A DNA stretch of 64,000 nt from an uncultured Lachnospiraceae bacterium (GCA_947626915.1 CANQUA010000006.1:1-64000), one strand, 5' to 3'; counted from the first letter of the stretch, positions 8,459 to 17,040 are shown. Translations and numbers: made by a program. The notes: generated by a model from the letters alone, not told the origin.

Positions 8459-9289
8459 TTATCCCGCGATCTCCGCCAGATATTTTTCCCGCAGCCGGTT
8501 TACCGTTTCCGCGTCCTTCCTTCCGACAGGGACGCCGTCCAGTTCCATGACCCGCATGCTCGGATGACTGGTGCTGGACATGAGGATCTCGTCGGCTTCC
8601 CGAAGCTCCGCCAGCGTGAAACCTCTCTCCTCCACCGGAATCCCCAGCTCTCCGCAGTAAGCGATCAGGTGCCGGCGCTCGACCCCCGGCAGAATCAGAC
8701 GATCGGCCGGATGAGTAATGAACACGCCGTCCTTGATCATGGACACATTTGCGTGGGAGCCTTCCGTCACAATACCGTCCCGCACGAAAACCGCCTCCTG
8801 ACAGCCGGCCTCCTTCGCCTTCTGGGCGGCCAGCACATTCAAAAGCAGGTTCAGCGTCTTGATATCGCAGTGGAGGAACCGGGTGTCCTCCACGCTGATC
8901 ACGCGGTAATCGTCCGCCATTTCCACGCCCTTCCAGGGCTTTATATAAATATACAGGTTACTCGGCACGCCCGCCGGGAACAGATGATTGCGGGGCGCGG
9001 TTCCCCTGGTGATCTGCCAGTAGACAAACTGGCAGGCGCTGTCTATCCGGCCGGTCAGCTCCTGCAGAAGCGCTCCGATCTCCTCTTTCGGCATGGGAAG
9101 CGCGATCCGCACCATGGAGGCGCTTCGCTCCATCCGGTCCAGATGCTCCTGCAGTGCAAAGAGCTTCCGGTTGAATACCATGGCGACTTCATAAATCCCG
9201 TCCCCGAAATAGAATCCCCTGTCGCCGGCCGGTATCATCATATCGGCGATCGGCGTGATCGTCCCATTATAATATGCCAGATCTTTCAT
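8459..9289 (-). CDS. Class IV aminotransferase, D-amino acid aminotransferase-like
   Basis: PLP enzyme of the branched-chain/D-alanine aminotransferase fold, 276 aa when started at ATG 9289 (MKDLAYYNGTITP), where GGAGG lies seven bases upstream. The 49 residues before it in the track are Arg-rich intergenic translation. Motifs are GDRGFYFGDGIYEV, the PLP lysine in CDIKTLNLLLNVLA, EAVFVRDGIVTEGSHANV and LPGVERRHLI. The pattern fits D-alanine aminotransferase (D-Ala/D-Glu supply for the wall). A branched-chain or aminodeoxychorismate lyase relative is less likely. Confidence 0.88.
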   Translation of the reverse strand: MKDLAYYNGTITPIADMMIPAGDRGFYFGDGIYEVAMVFNRKLFALQEHLDRMERSASMVRIALPMPKEEIGALLQELTGRIDSACQFVYWQITRGTAPRNHLFPAGVPSNLYIYIKPWKGVEMADDYRVISVEDTRFLHCDIKTLNLLLNVLAAQKAKEAGCQEAVFVRDGIVTEGSHANVSMIKDGVFITHPADRLILPGVERRHLIAYCGELGIPVEERGFTLAELREADEILMSSTSHPSMRVMELDGVPVGRKDAETVNRLREKYLAEIAG

Positions 9290-9353
9290 GTATCTGCCTC
9301 CATCCGTCTCCCGCCGCGCCCGGCCGGCCGTTCCCGGCTGCTTTGACCGCCCG

Positions 9354-9371
9354 CTTACGGCCGGCCGTAAG
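9354..9371. repeat. 18-bp perfect palindrome
   Basis: CTTACGGCCGGCCGTAAG in the 216-bp gap between thrS and the aminotransferase. It could be a protein site or a short stem. No T-run follows on either strand, so termination is not supported. Confidence 0.4.
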
Positions 9372-9505
9372 ACAGCGCCGCGGCGGCATTTCCTCAGGCC
9401 GCGCGGATGCCGCCTGGTTCTCCGCGGCAATTCCATCCCGTCCCGCGGTCCATCCTACGGTCCCGGCCACGCACTTTTGTTCCGTTGTTTACTTTTACTC
9501 CGTGT

Positions 9506-11437
9506 TTACGCTTCCTGCGCCTTCGTCTCCCGCATCACTCTCGACGCGATCTCTTCCTTCAGCCCGGCGATGAACGCTCCGATCTCCTTCTGCCCTTCGT
9601 CTCCGGCGAAACGGCTGCGGACGGAGATCACGCCGTTTTCCACTTCCTTCTGACCCACCACGATCATATAGGGCACCTTCTGCAGCTGGGCCTCGCGGAT
9701 CTTGTAGCCGATCTTCTCGGAACGGTAATCTGCCTCGACGCGGATTCCGGCGTCGTCAAACTGCTTCGCCACCCGGGCGGCGTACTCCTCATATTTGTCG
9801 GAGATCGGAAGCACCTTCACCTGCACCGGCGCCAGCCAGGTGGGGAACGCGCCCGCGAAATGCTCCGTGATCACGCCGATGAAGCGCTCGATGGAGCCGA
9901 ACACCACGCGGTGGATCATGACCGGACGGTGCTTCTGTCCGTCCGCGCCCTGGTACTCCAGTTCAAACCGCTCCGGCAGCTGGCTGTCCAGCTGGATCGT
10001 ACCGCACTGCCAGGTGCGTCCAAGGCAGTCGGAAAGATGGAAATCCAGCTTCGGGCCATAGAACGCGCCGTCGCCTTCATTGATCGTGAAGGTCTTGCCC
10101 ATGCCGGTAATCGCATTTTTCAGGACGTTCTGATTGTATTCCCATTCCTCCAGCGTGCCGATGTGGTCTTCCGGCATCGTGGAAAGCTCGATCTCATAAT
10201 GCAGGCCGAACGTGGAATAGACCTCGTCAAAGAGCCGGACCGTCTCCTGGATCACGTCCTCCATCTGCTCCCTCGTCATGAAGACATGGGCGTCGTCCTG
10301 GGTGAAGCAGCGCACGCGGAACAGACCGTGAAGCGTGCCGGATTTCTCATGGCGGTGGACAAGACCCAGCTCGCCGACGCGCATCGGCAGCTCGCGGTAG
10401 GAATGGGGCTCGCTCTTATAGACCAGCATTCCGCCGGGGCAGTTCATCGGCTTGATGCCGAAGGGAACCTCGTCGATCACCGTCGTATACATATTCTGCT
10501 TGTAGTGCTCCCAGTGTCCGGAACGCTCCCAGAGCTCGCGGTTCAAAAGGATCGGCGTGGAAATCTCCATGTAGCCGTACCGCTTGTGGACCTCGCGCCA
10601 GTATTCCAGCAGCGTGTTCTTCAGCACCATGCCCTTCGGCAGGAAGAACGGGAAGCCGGGGCCTTCGTCCGCCAGCATGAACAGTCCCAGTTCCCTGCCC
10701 AGCTTGCGGTGGTCGCGCTTCTTTGCTTCTTCCAGCATGGTCAGATACGCGTCCAGCTCTTCCTTCTTGCCGAATGCGGTCGCATAAATCCGGGTCAGCA
10801 TCTTATTGTGCTCGTCGCCGCGCCAGTAAGCGCCGGCAATGCTGGTCAGCTTGTAGGCCTTGCCCACGTCCTTCGTGTTCATCAGGTGGGGGCCGGCGCA
10901 CAGGTCGGTGAATTCGCCCTGCTCATAGAAGCTGATCTCCGCGTCCTCCGGCAGGTCCTGAATCAGTTCCACCTTGTAGGGCTCTTCCTTTTTCTGCATG
11001 AAGGCGATGGCCTCCTCCCTGGGCAGCGTGTAGCGCTTCAGGGGCAGCGCCTCCTTCACGATCTTCTTCATCTCCGCCTCGATCTTCTCCAGGTCCTCCG
11101 CGGTGATCGGCGCTTCGAAATCAATATCATAATAAAATCCGTCGGCGATGGACGGGCCGATGGCCAGCTTCGCTCCGGGATACAGGCGCTTGACCGCCTG
11201 GGCCATCACATGGCTCGCCGTGTGGCGCAGGGCAGCCAGTCCCTTTTCGTCTTTGGCGGTCAGGATATTCAGGGTGCAGTCGTGGTCCACCACGGTGCGC
11301 AGGTCCGCGCCCTCGCCGTCGATCTCGCCCAGGCACGCCGCGCGGGCCAGCCCGGCGCTTAAATCCGCCGCGATGTCGATGACCGGCATGGGCTGAGCGT
11401 ATTCTTTGATGCTTCCGTCTTTTAAGGTTACTTTCAT
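9506..11437 (-). CDS. thrS: Threonyl-tRNA synthetase
   Basis: 643 aa, full bacterial length. Order: TGS domain (MKVTLKDGSIKEYAQPM), editing domain with HTASH and DLCAGPHL zinc-type residues, class II catalytic core (motif 2 FRVRCFTQDDAHVF; PMNCPGGMLVYKS) and C-terminal anticodon-binding domain (VKVLPISDKYEEYAARV). It charges tRNA-Thr and clears Ser-tRNA-Thr. Expression is controlled by the T-box leader upstream. The leader-to-gene distance is unusually long because a truncated AAA-ATPase-like ORF lies in between. SD is GAGAGGAG before the ATG. Confidence 0.98.
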   Translation of the reverse strand: MKVTLKDGSIKEYAQPMPVIDIAADLSAGLARAACLGEIDGEGADLRTVVDHDCTLNILTAKDEKGLAALRHTASHVMAQAVKRLYPGAKLAIGPSIADGFYYDIDFEAPITAEDLEKIEAEMKKIVKEALPLKRYTLPREEAIAFMQKKEEPYKVELIQDLPEDAEISFYEQGEFTDLCAGPHLMNTKDVGKAYKLTSIAGAYWRGDEHNKMLTRIYATAFGKKEELDAYLTMLEEAKKRDHRKLGRELGLFMLADEGPGFPFFLPKGMVLKNTLLEYWREVHKRYGYMEISTPILLNRELWERSGHWEHYKQNMYTTVIDEVPFGIKPMNCPGGMLVYKSEPHSYRELPMRVGELGLVHRHEKSGTLHGLFRVRCFTQDDAHVFMTREQMEDVIQETVRLFDEVYSTFGLHYEIELSTMPEDHIGTLEEWEYNQNVLKNAITGMGKTFTINEGDGAFYGPKLDFHLSDCLGRTWQCGTIQLDSQLPERFELEYQGADGQKHRPVMIHRVVFGSIERFIGVITEHFAGAFPTWLAPVQVKVLPISDKYEEYAARVAKQFDDAGIRVEADYRSEKIGYKIREAQLQKVPYMIVVGQKEVENGVISVRSRFAGDEGQKEIGAFIAGLKEEIASRVMRETKAQEA

Positions 11438-11497
11438 TTTTCAAAAACTCCTCTCATATTATATAAGTTTGCAGAACGGTTTTGTGAAATCAGCCGT

Positions 11498-11638
11498 TCA
11501 GATCATATGCTTCGATTGAACAGGTATGTTGGTACCCAACCTGCTGTTGATGAACCCGATCAGTCCCGTTTTATCGACGTATGTCCCCTTTAACGCCGCC
11601 GCGAATCCGGCATTCCCTGCATTTAAATAATTCCCCAT
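11498..11638 (-). pseudogene. N-terminal stump of an AAA-ATPase-like / PD-(D/E)XK family gene
   Basis: Too short for the ORF track. ATG at 11638 opens MGNYLNAGNAGFAAALKGTY and continues VDKTGLIGFINSRLGT before a stop after 46 codons. This closely resembles the N-terminus of the AAA-ATPase-like family often fused to a DUF1703/PD-(D/E)XK nuclease domain, where the next residues would be the Walker A region (SRPRRFGKS). That region and the rest of the protein (~500 residues in intact members) are absent. The stump lies between the T-box terminator and thrS and is therefore transcribed when the T-box reads through. Most likely a decayed or deleted gene. Confidence 0.65.
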
Positions 11639-11687
11639 ATGCACCTCTTTCGCGTAACGCAGAGCACATTTTTCGGATGCAGGAGAT

Positions 11688-11938
11688 AAAAAATCCCTTC
11701 CTGCAATGCTGCTGCAAGAAGGGACGATTTTCCAAATCGCGGTTCCACCCTTATTGAATGAGCGGACATGCGCCGCTCAGACCACTTCATTTGCGAAGAT
11801 AACGGATTCACCGGGCCCGATTAAAGACCGCTCGGGGATGGTCTTCACGAAAGCTTCCCGCAGGACGCTTCCACCGTGCGCGTCCCTCTCTGGCCGTTTC
11901 GCCTCCGCTACTGTTCCCGTCAGCGCGTTTTCTTATCA
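11688..11938 (-). promoter_or_regulatory. T-box leader (tRNA-Thr sensing) with terminator
   Basis: The minus strand carries the T-box core AGGGTGGAACCGCG (11738-11751), then a terminator TCCCTTCTTGCA..TGCAGGAAGGGATTTTTT (11688-11724). Upstream is a stem I region with an AGAGAGGGA-type AG bulge, a GGTGGAAG distal loop and a likely ACC specifier (GAAGACCATC), matching threonine. Uncharged tRNA-Thr should favour the antiterminator and thrS expression. Confidence 0.93.
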
Positions 11939-11944
11939 TTAACG

Positions 11945-11973
11945 ATTATATGCGACGGGGATGGGTTTGTCAA
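11945..11973 (-). promoter_or_regulatory. Consensus sigma-A promoter for thrS
   Basis: TTGACA (11968-11973), exactly 17 bases, TATAAT (11945-11950). Perfect in both boxes, placing the start just ahead of the T-box. It lies only a dozen bases from the stop of the upstream ATPase gene. Confidence 0.92.
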
Positions 11974-11984
11974 GGAGTTTGTCT

Positions 11985-13214
11985 TTAAGACAGCAGCCAA
12001 TCGATCAGAAAAAGGGATTTGATCCCGTCATAGGAATTAATATAGTTTCTGTCCATTGATAATACGATCTTTTCGTAGTTGTCCGGAATCATTCGAAGAG
12101 GCTTAAGTTCTCTCTCTCGTGTCTCCGGCGACTGCATGCTTTCCGTTACCTGGATATATAATTTATCGTTGGGCTTTTCCGCCACAAAGTCAACTTCCGT
12201 TTCCCCGACCTTTCCAATATATACCCGGTAGTCGCGGCGAATCAGTTCCAGAAATACGATATTCTCGAGAACATGTCCCCGATCATCGCCGCGATATCCA
12301 AGCAACATATTTCGAAAACCCAGATCCGAAACATAATTTTTCCCCAGGGTTTTCAATAACTTCCTGCCTTTCACGTCGTATCTTTCAACAGAATAGATAA
12401 TAAATGCGCTGCGTAACATGGAGATATATTTCTCTACCGTTTTGCCGGCGATATTTTTTCTTTTACCGATCGGAATATCCCCTTCGCCGGACAAAACATT
12501 TCCGATGCTGTTAGGTGAAACGATACTGCCGATATTGGAACAAAGGAACAGCATAATCTTCTGCAGCGTTCCCTGATCCGCCTGATTGTTGCGCTGCAGA
12601 ATATCCCGGAGCACTACGGTAGAATAAATTCCTTCAAGAGCCTGATTACTTCCTGCTTCGTTGAAGCGGTATTCCCGCAGAATCGGCATACCGCCAAACT
12701 GCAGATATCTTTGAAATTTTTCTTCTACCGTAACAGAAGGATCAAACTTATAAAAAGTCAGGAATTCCTTAAATGACAGCGGCAGCATGCGGATTTCTAC
12801 ATATCTGCCGGAAAGCAGAGTGGAAAATTCCGTGGAAAGCAGGTAAGCGTTGGAACCGGTGATATAGATATCCACATCGAAATCGAGACGAAAAGACTCG
12901 ATTGCCTTTTCCCAATGTTCCACAGCCTGAAGCTCATCAAATAGTAAATAGGCCTTTCCGTTCTTCGGGATGCGTTCACTGACATAATCATAGAATGCAA
13001 GGTAATTGGTAATGTCACGATAACGCAGAGATTCCAGATTCATATGAATAATATTTCCGTCATCCACTCCGTTGTCAGACAGATACCTGTGGAACAAATC
13101 CAGCAGAGATGACTTGCCGCATCTGCGAATACCGGTGACAATCTTGACAAGATCTACATCCTTGTGCTGAATAAGTTGATTTAAATATTCCGGACGGTCG
13201 ATCAACTCAGCCAT
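11985..13214 (-). CDS. AAA_14/DUF4143 ATP-binding protein
   Basis: 409 aa. Walker A GIRRCGKSSLLDLF near residue 29, Walker B AYLLFDELQAVEHW near 95, a sensor-like TGSNAYLLSTEFSTLLSGRY, then a C-terminal DUF4143 domain ending in a restriction-endonuclease-like fold (KVGETEVDFVAEKPNDKLYIQV). Families of this type are scattered accessory genes of unknown function, often regarded as selfish or toxin-antitoxin-like. AGGAGG precedes the ATG, and a TTGACT-16-TATAAT promoter lies upstream, so it is autonomous. Its base composition is visibly more AT-rich than neighbouring housekeeping genes, consistent with transfer. Confidence 0.88.
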   Translation of the reverse strand: MAELIDRPEYLNQLIQHKDVDLVKIVTGIRRCGKSSLLDLFHRYLSDNGVDDGNIIHMNLESLRYRDITNYLAFYDYVSERIPKNGKAYLLFDELQAVEHWEKAIESFRLDFDVDIYITGSNAYLLSTEFSTLLSGRYVEIRMLPLSFKEFLTFYKFDPSVTVEEKFQRYLQFGGMPILREYRFNEAGSNQALEGIYSTVVLRDILQRNNQADQGTLQKIMLFLCSNIGSIVSPNSIGNVLSGEGDIPIGKRKNIAGKTVEKYISMLRSAFIIYSVERYDVKGRKLLKTLGKNYVSDLGFRNMLLGYRGDDRGHVLENIVFLELIRRDYRVYIGKVGETEVDFVAEKPNDKLYIQVTESMQSPETRERELKPLRMIPDNYEKIVLSMDRNYINSYDGIKSLFLIDWLLS

Positions 13215-13241
13215 GATGCACCTCCTTTTCTCTCTATCTCT

Positions 13242-13269
13242 ATTATACCAGAAAATCAGCAGCAGTCAA
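13242..13269 (-). promoter_or_regulatory. Promoter of the DUF4143 ATPase gene
   Basis: TTGACT (13264-13269), 16-base spacer, TATAAT (13242-13247), about 27 bases upstream of the ATG. Confidence 0.75.
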
Positions 13270-13286
13270 CAGTTTCAGACTTTCAA

Positions 13287-13320
13287 GTCAAAAACTTTAT
13301 ATTAATTATTCTTTTTTGAC
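13287..13320. repeat. AT-rich inverted repeat, possible terminator
   Basis: GTCAAAAA and TTTTTGAC separated by 18 AT-rich bases, in the 230-bp gap downstream of the methyltransferase gene. It could end that transcript. The rest of the gap holds no supported gene. Confidence 0.35.
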
Positions 13321-13446
13321 ATTAGCAGACAAAACTTTTGCGACGCACCAATCAGGCGAAGATCCAGAATTTCTCCGAATATATAAAAGAATTCTTCCCG
13401 AAATATCTTCTTTTCCACAATGATTTCGCGCTTCCCTCGGATTCAT

Positions 13447-14229
13447 CTATACCGTCTTCTTTAGCGCCACCGCTGCAAATTCTCCCGGCAGCTTCTCGTT
13501 CTCCCAGGACGGATGCTCGTCGAACCGCTCCAGGCAGAACCCGTTCCGAAGGATCGAATTAATGATCTCGCTGATGGTATACTTCCGATACTTACATTTG
13601 GGTATCTTCGCCCGCTCTTCGGCGCTATAAAATCTGGCGTGGGCCATCTCCCCTTCGAACACTTCCGTGGAAAAATAGCTCATGGAAGGCTGCTCCAGTT
13701 TCAGGCTGTCCATGAGCTTGGTGAATGGATGGAAATCGCTGCATATCATTTTCCCGCCCGGCTTCAGCAGGCAGTACATGACCTTCATGAATTCGTCGAT
13801 ATCGTGGAAATAATGCAGCACTCCGCCTTCCATAAATACGATGTCAAAATAACCGCCGTATTTCTCCATGTCGATCTCCAAAACGTCGCCGACTTCAAAG
13901 CAGATTGAGGCACCGGCCGCCGCTGCCGTTTCGCAGGCGTACCTTCGGTTGTCCTCCGAGATATCGAAGACCGTCACTTCAGCGCCGAGCAGCGCAAGCG
14001 GAATGGCCTTCTTCCCGCAGGACCCGCAGATATTGGCGATCCGGATTCCCTCAAACCGGTCGAAATAAGCCGCGTGCCATTTGAGCATCCGGAGCGGGTC
14101 TGCGATGTCTTTGCGTGCCCGCTCATCTGGCGTACCGGCGGTCCTTACCCAAAAATCGTACGCATCGAATTCCCACGCCTCCTTATTCTGCCTGCTGTAA
14201 TCCCTCATCTGCGCGTTCTCTTTTCTCAT
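13447..14229 (-). CDS. Class I SAM-dependent methyltransferase
   Basis: 260 aa. Rossmann motifs: IANICGSCGKKAIPLALLGAEVTVFDISEDNRRYA (motif I and the acidic end of strand 2), FEVGDVLEI, YFDIVFMEGGVLHYFHD and LLKPGGKMICSDFHP. The substrate is not evident; the overall form is that of small-molecule methyltransferases. ATG 14229 overlaps the stop of a tiny upstream ORF (ATGA), but the in-frame ATG at 14208 (MRDYSRQNKEAWEFDAY) is also plausible and matches where homologues usually begin. There is no good SD for either start. It appears monocistronic. Confidence 0.8.
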   Translation of the reverse strand: MRKENAQMRDYSRQNKEAWEFDAYDFWVRTAGTPDERARKDIADPLRMLKWHAAYFDRFEGIRIANICGSCGKKAIPLALLGAEVTVFDISEDNRRYACETAAAAGASICFEVGDVLEIDMEKYGGYFDIVFMEGGVLHYFHDIDEFMKVMYCLLKPGGKMICSDFHPFTKLMDSLKLEQPSMSYFSTEVFEGEMAHARFYSAEERAKIPKCKYRKYTISEIINSILRNGFCLERFDEHPSWENEKLPGEFAAVALKKTV

Positions 14230-14300
14230 CTGCGTGTTGTCCTGTGATGTTTCGTGAACTGCTCTATAATTATAATGATCATATATTCTTTTGTATCCAT
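14226..14300 (-). CDS. Possible 24-codon upstream ORF (leader peptide)
   Basis: MDTKEYMIIIIIEQFTKHHR.. runs 24 codons with AAGGAG about ten bases before its ATG, and its TGA overlaps the ATG of the methyltransferase gene. It could couple or attenuate translation of that gene. However, a TATAAT at 14269-14274 lies inside it, so it may not be transcribed. Tentative. Confidence 0.35.
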   Translation of the reverse strand: MDTKEYMIIIIIEQFTKHHRTTRR

Positions 14301-14458
14301 TTCTATATTATCTCCTTAATCTGTCACATAGTCAATTTAATCTTCCATAGCCAGATAGACTTTTTTCAGACGAAAACCATCAGACATTCTCTTTGCATAA
14401 ACGCAGAAAACGCCTGCAGAATAATAGACATTTAAAGCATGACCGTATCGCATAAACA

Positions 14459-15394
14459 TTACTCATGCAGCCGCCGGATGATCCGGAAGATCACCGCATG
14501 TTCCATCACAAGCGGCTGGGAATGGGCGAAGAAAATGATGCCGTCGGTGGGGGCGATGATGCTGCTCAGGATCTCGCCCTCGCAGGGATCGATGATCTCC
14601 GCCAGGACATCCCCGATATGTACCTCCGTCCCCGGCTCCGCCCTGCGGCGGAAGATCCCGGATTCGTTGCTGCGCACGTTCATCAGCTCCTCCTCGTGGA
14701 TCGTGGTGGCGATGAAGCCCGCGTGGCTGTTGTAGCGGATCACGCCCATGCGGGTCAGGAAGCGCAGCACCGCCGCCACCGCCTGGCGGGCCGAGGCCTC
14801 GTCGATCTGGTCCGTCGCGTTGGTATAGACGGAGAACGCATTGGTATTCCAGATCTGCCAGTTATAATTCAGCGTCAGCGTGTCCACCGGCCTGGGCTTC
14901 CGCAGGACCACATAGGGCAGCCCGAACAGGTTGGCCAGGCTGGCGTTCTCATAGCCGGTCTCCATCATCCGCACATGGGGCACAAAATTCCCGCGCATAT
15001 AGAAGCTGGCGAACTGGATGCCGTAATTGTACTGCTGCACCACCTCGAACAGTCCCGCCGCGATCCGCTGCGTCGTCTCGCCCTGGTCGTAGCCGGGGAA
15101 CATCCGGTTGATGTCCGTATTGTCCACGGGCCAGAACCGCTTGCCGATGTTCATGGCGGAATGATTGACCGACGGGATCACCAGGATCTCATGGTTGGCG
15201 GCCAGATTTCCGTGCTTCTCCAGATCGCGGAGCGCCCGCACCAGCTGGCTGCAGATATACATCTGCTGTACCTCGTTGCCGCGCAGGGCTCCCACGATAC
15301 AGGTGGATTTTTCTCCGATGCCGAAATGGTAGCCGTAAATATTCAGCGCGTCCCTGTACGCGTTCTCCATACGGAAAATCAGTTCTTTTCTCAT
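14459..15394 (-). CDS. M14/aspartoacylase-like protein lacking metal ligands (pseudoenzyme)
   Basis: 311 aa, paralogous end to end with the gene just upstream. The zinc motif THGDE of the family is ALRGNE here and the downstream DIHAS histidine is lost (GIQFASF). The VVEMG catalytic glutamate position reads VVLRKP. The NRMFPG substrate-binding motif survives (DINRMFPG). The protein therefore looks folded but non-catalytic, perhaps a binding or regulatory subunit of its partner. Its start overlaps the partner's stop (TGATG) with GGAGG upstream, so the two are translationally coupled. Confidence 0.8.
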   Translation of the reverse strand: MRKELIFRMENAYRDALNIYGYHFGIGEKSTCIVGALRGNEVQQMYICSQLVRALRDLEKHGNLAANHEILVIPSVNHSAMNIGKRFWPVDNTDINRMFPGYDQGETTQRIAAGLFEVVQQYNYGIQFASFYMRGNFVPHVRMMETGYENASLANLFGLPYVVLRKPRPVDTLTLNYNWQIWNTNAFSVYTNATDQIDEASARQAVAAVLRFLTRMGVIRYNSHAGFIATTIHEEELMNVRSNESGIFRRRAEPGTEVHIGDVLAEIIDPCEGEILSSIIAPTDGIIFFAHSQPLVMEHAVIFRIIRRLHE

Positions 15395-16329
15395 CAGAAT
15401 TCACCTCCCAGCACCCGGGCGATCAGCGAGCCGCTGTTGACAATCGGATACTCCCGCAGGGTAAATACCATCCCGTCAAACGGCGCGTACAGCGTTTCCT
15501 CCACCTTCCCCTCCAGGGGATTCAGGATCTCGCCGATGACCTCGCCTTGCCGGATGTGCATCCAATGCTCCACCTTCGGGATGAAAATGCCGGGGCGGTT
15601 GGCATTGATAAAGCCTACCTGTCCGTCCGAGGAAATGATGGGCTCTTTCGGCGTGATCACCGGGCCGTCCCAGATGCCTAAGTCTTTCATCAGGCAGAAA
15701 ATGCCGTCTACCAGCTGATTGCCGTAATCCAGCGTAATGCGCATGCCCACGCCCATTTCCACCACCAGCGTGGGGACGCCGGCCATGTTCATCGTATGGG
15801 CCAGGGTGGATTCCAGCACTGTCGCCGCCGCGTGGATCCACACATAATCCACGTTCAGGCGCTTCGCGTACGGCAGCAGTCTCTCCGCCGTCATCTCACT
15901 GACGCGCACCTGGGGAATCTCCCGCAGGAAAATATTGCTGGCGTGGATGTCGATGCAGAGATCCGCCCCGCTTAAGTCCTTTACGATCCGGTTGGCGATC
16001 TGCTCCTGGACCTGGCCGTCCTCGCTGCCGGGGAAGATCCGGTTCATGTCCAGATCAAAAGTCGGAATCCCCCGGGTGATGGAATCGATGCCAAGGGGAT
16101 TCAGAGCCGGGTAAATATCCACGATCCCTTTCAGGTGTTCCAGCCCGCTCTTCAGACGATGCCCCAGCTCGTAGCACACATACTGCCCCTCCAGCTCGTC
16201 GCCGTGGGTGCCGGTCACAATGCAGATGCGTTTTTCTTTTCCGGTCCGCACCTCCGGCGCGATCGTGGATTTGCGGATCTGGAGCCGCTCGTCCACCGGA
16301 AGTCCCACGGATACAACTGTCTTGATCAT
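15394..16329 (-). CDS. Succinylglutamate desuccinylase/aspartoacylase-family (M14) metallohydrolase
   Basis: 311 aa. Zinc-binding GTHGDELEG, substrate motif DMNRIFPG, DIHASNIF with the third metal ligand, and the VVEMGVG region with the catalytic Glu are all intact. A C-terminal beta-rich domain (GEVIGEILNPLEGKVEETLYAPFDG) is typical of this family. Members hydrolyse N-acyl amino acids or related amides; the substrate here is unknown. It forms a two-gene unit with a degenerate paralogue downstream. The next gene upstream, a P-loop kinase, lies 66 bases away on the same strand. Confidence 0.88.
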   Translation of the reverse strand: MIKTVVSVGLPVDERLQIRKSTIAPEVRTGKEKRICIVTGTHGDELEGQYVCYELGHRLKSGLEHLKGIVDIYPALNPLGIDSITRGIPTFDLDMNRIFPGSEDGQVQEQIANRIVKDLSGADLCIDIHASNIFLREIPQVRVSEMTAERLLPYAKRLNVDYVWIHAAATVLESTLAHTMNMAGVPTLVVEMGVGMRITLDYGNQLVDGIFCLMKDLGIWDGPVITPKEPIISSDGQVGFINANRPGIFIPKVEHWMHIRQGEVIGEILNPLEGKVEETLYAPFDGMVFTLREYPIVNSGSLIARVLGGEF

Positions 16330-16395
16330 ATCAGTATCTCCATTCTGTTCTGCCGCACGGGGCGGCGGATTATTTTATTCTGAACGTATTTTCCG

Positions 16396-17040
16396 TTATC
16401 TCAGCCCGAACGCTTTTTCCGCCAGGGCCAGCGTCTCCTCAGCGCTTCGATTTTCATCCCGCAAAATCACATGGAATCCGGAATTCAGGAAGCGATCGTA
16501 ATTCTCCCGGGTATTGATCCGCATCAGGCACTGCCGGAAATTGTCCAGCGCATATTCCGGGTCCGGCTCTTCCATAATCAGCCGGTATAAAAATTGCTTC
16601 TCCCGGTCCGGCCGCTCAAAAAAGCGCCGCACCGAGACCTCCGGACCCGCAAGCATGATCAGGACGTGATCGTGCTTTGCAACTGTTCTCAGCGTCTCGA
16701 TCGACACATTGGTATCCACGAACACCGGCTGATCCTGCGTCCGCAGCCCCTCCAGGATCCTAAGTTCCAGGAGCTCACATTCCCTGCTGGTGCGCCGGAT
16801 CCACGCCTCGTATTCATCGGGAGTCCTCCGGATGAAATCATGCCAGTCTTCCAGGTCCCTGGTATAGGTCAGCCCGGGGAATTCTTCCGGATCCAATTCG
16901 GGCAGCAGCCGGTTGTGGTAATTCTCCCCGCAGGCGATCCCGTTATATTTTTCCGCCAGCAGCCGGACCATCGTCGATTTTCCGGCGTAGGCGGTTCCGT
17001 TTATAAAATAAACAGCGCATTCCCTGAAATCAGATGCCAT
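16396..17040 (-). CDS. P-loop small kinase / AAA-type NTPase, 214 aa
   Basis: Start at ATG 17040 (MASDFRECAVYFINGTAYAG), with GGAGA upstream; the 21 residues before it in the track are intergenic. A Walker A (GTAYAGKSTM) opens the protein. A short strand VFVDTNVSIETL resembles Walker B, and R-rich segments (RRFFERPDREKQFLYR) look like a lid. The fold resembles shikimate-kinase or zeta-toxin-like P-loop kinases. The phosphate acceptor is unknown, and no antitoxin-like partner adjoins it. It precedes the M14 pair and may be cotranscribed with it. Confidence 0.7.
   Translation of the reverse strand: MASDFRECAVYFINGTAYAGKSTMVRLLAEKYNGIACGENYHNRLLPELDPEEFPGLTYTRDLEDWHDFIRRTPDEYEAWIRRTSRECELLELRILEGLRTQDQPVFVDTNVSIETLRTVAKHDHVLIMLAGPEVSVRRFFERPDREKQFLYRLIMEEPDPEYALDNFRQCLMRINTRENYDRFLNSGFHVILRDENRSAEETLALAEKAFGLR

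Noticed and set aside
9354-9371. Palindrome as thrS terminator
   Set aside because: No T-run on either side and about 135 bases after the stop.
9407-11362. 651-aa plus-strand ORF antisense to thrS
   Set aside because: Shadow of thrS in a GC-rich frame; His/Gln/Arg-rich with no domain or SD. The same applies to 1957-3219, 23318-25219, 25247-26893 and other long plus ORFs.
11623-11811. 62-aa minus ORF
   Set aside because: Lies inside the T-box core and terminator; RNA structure explains the sequence.
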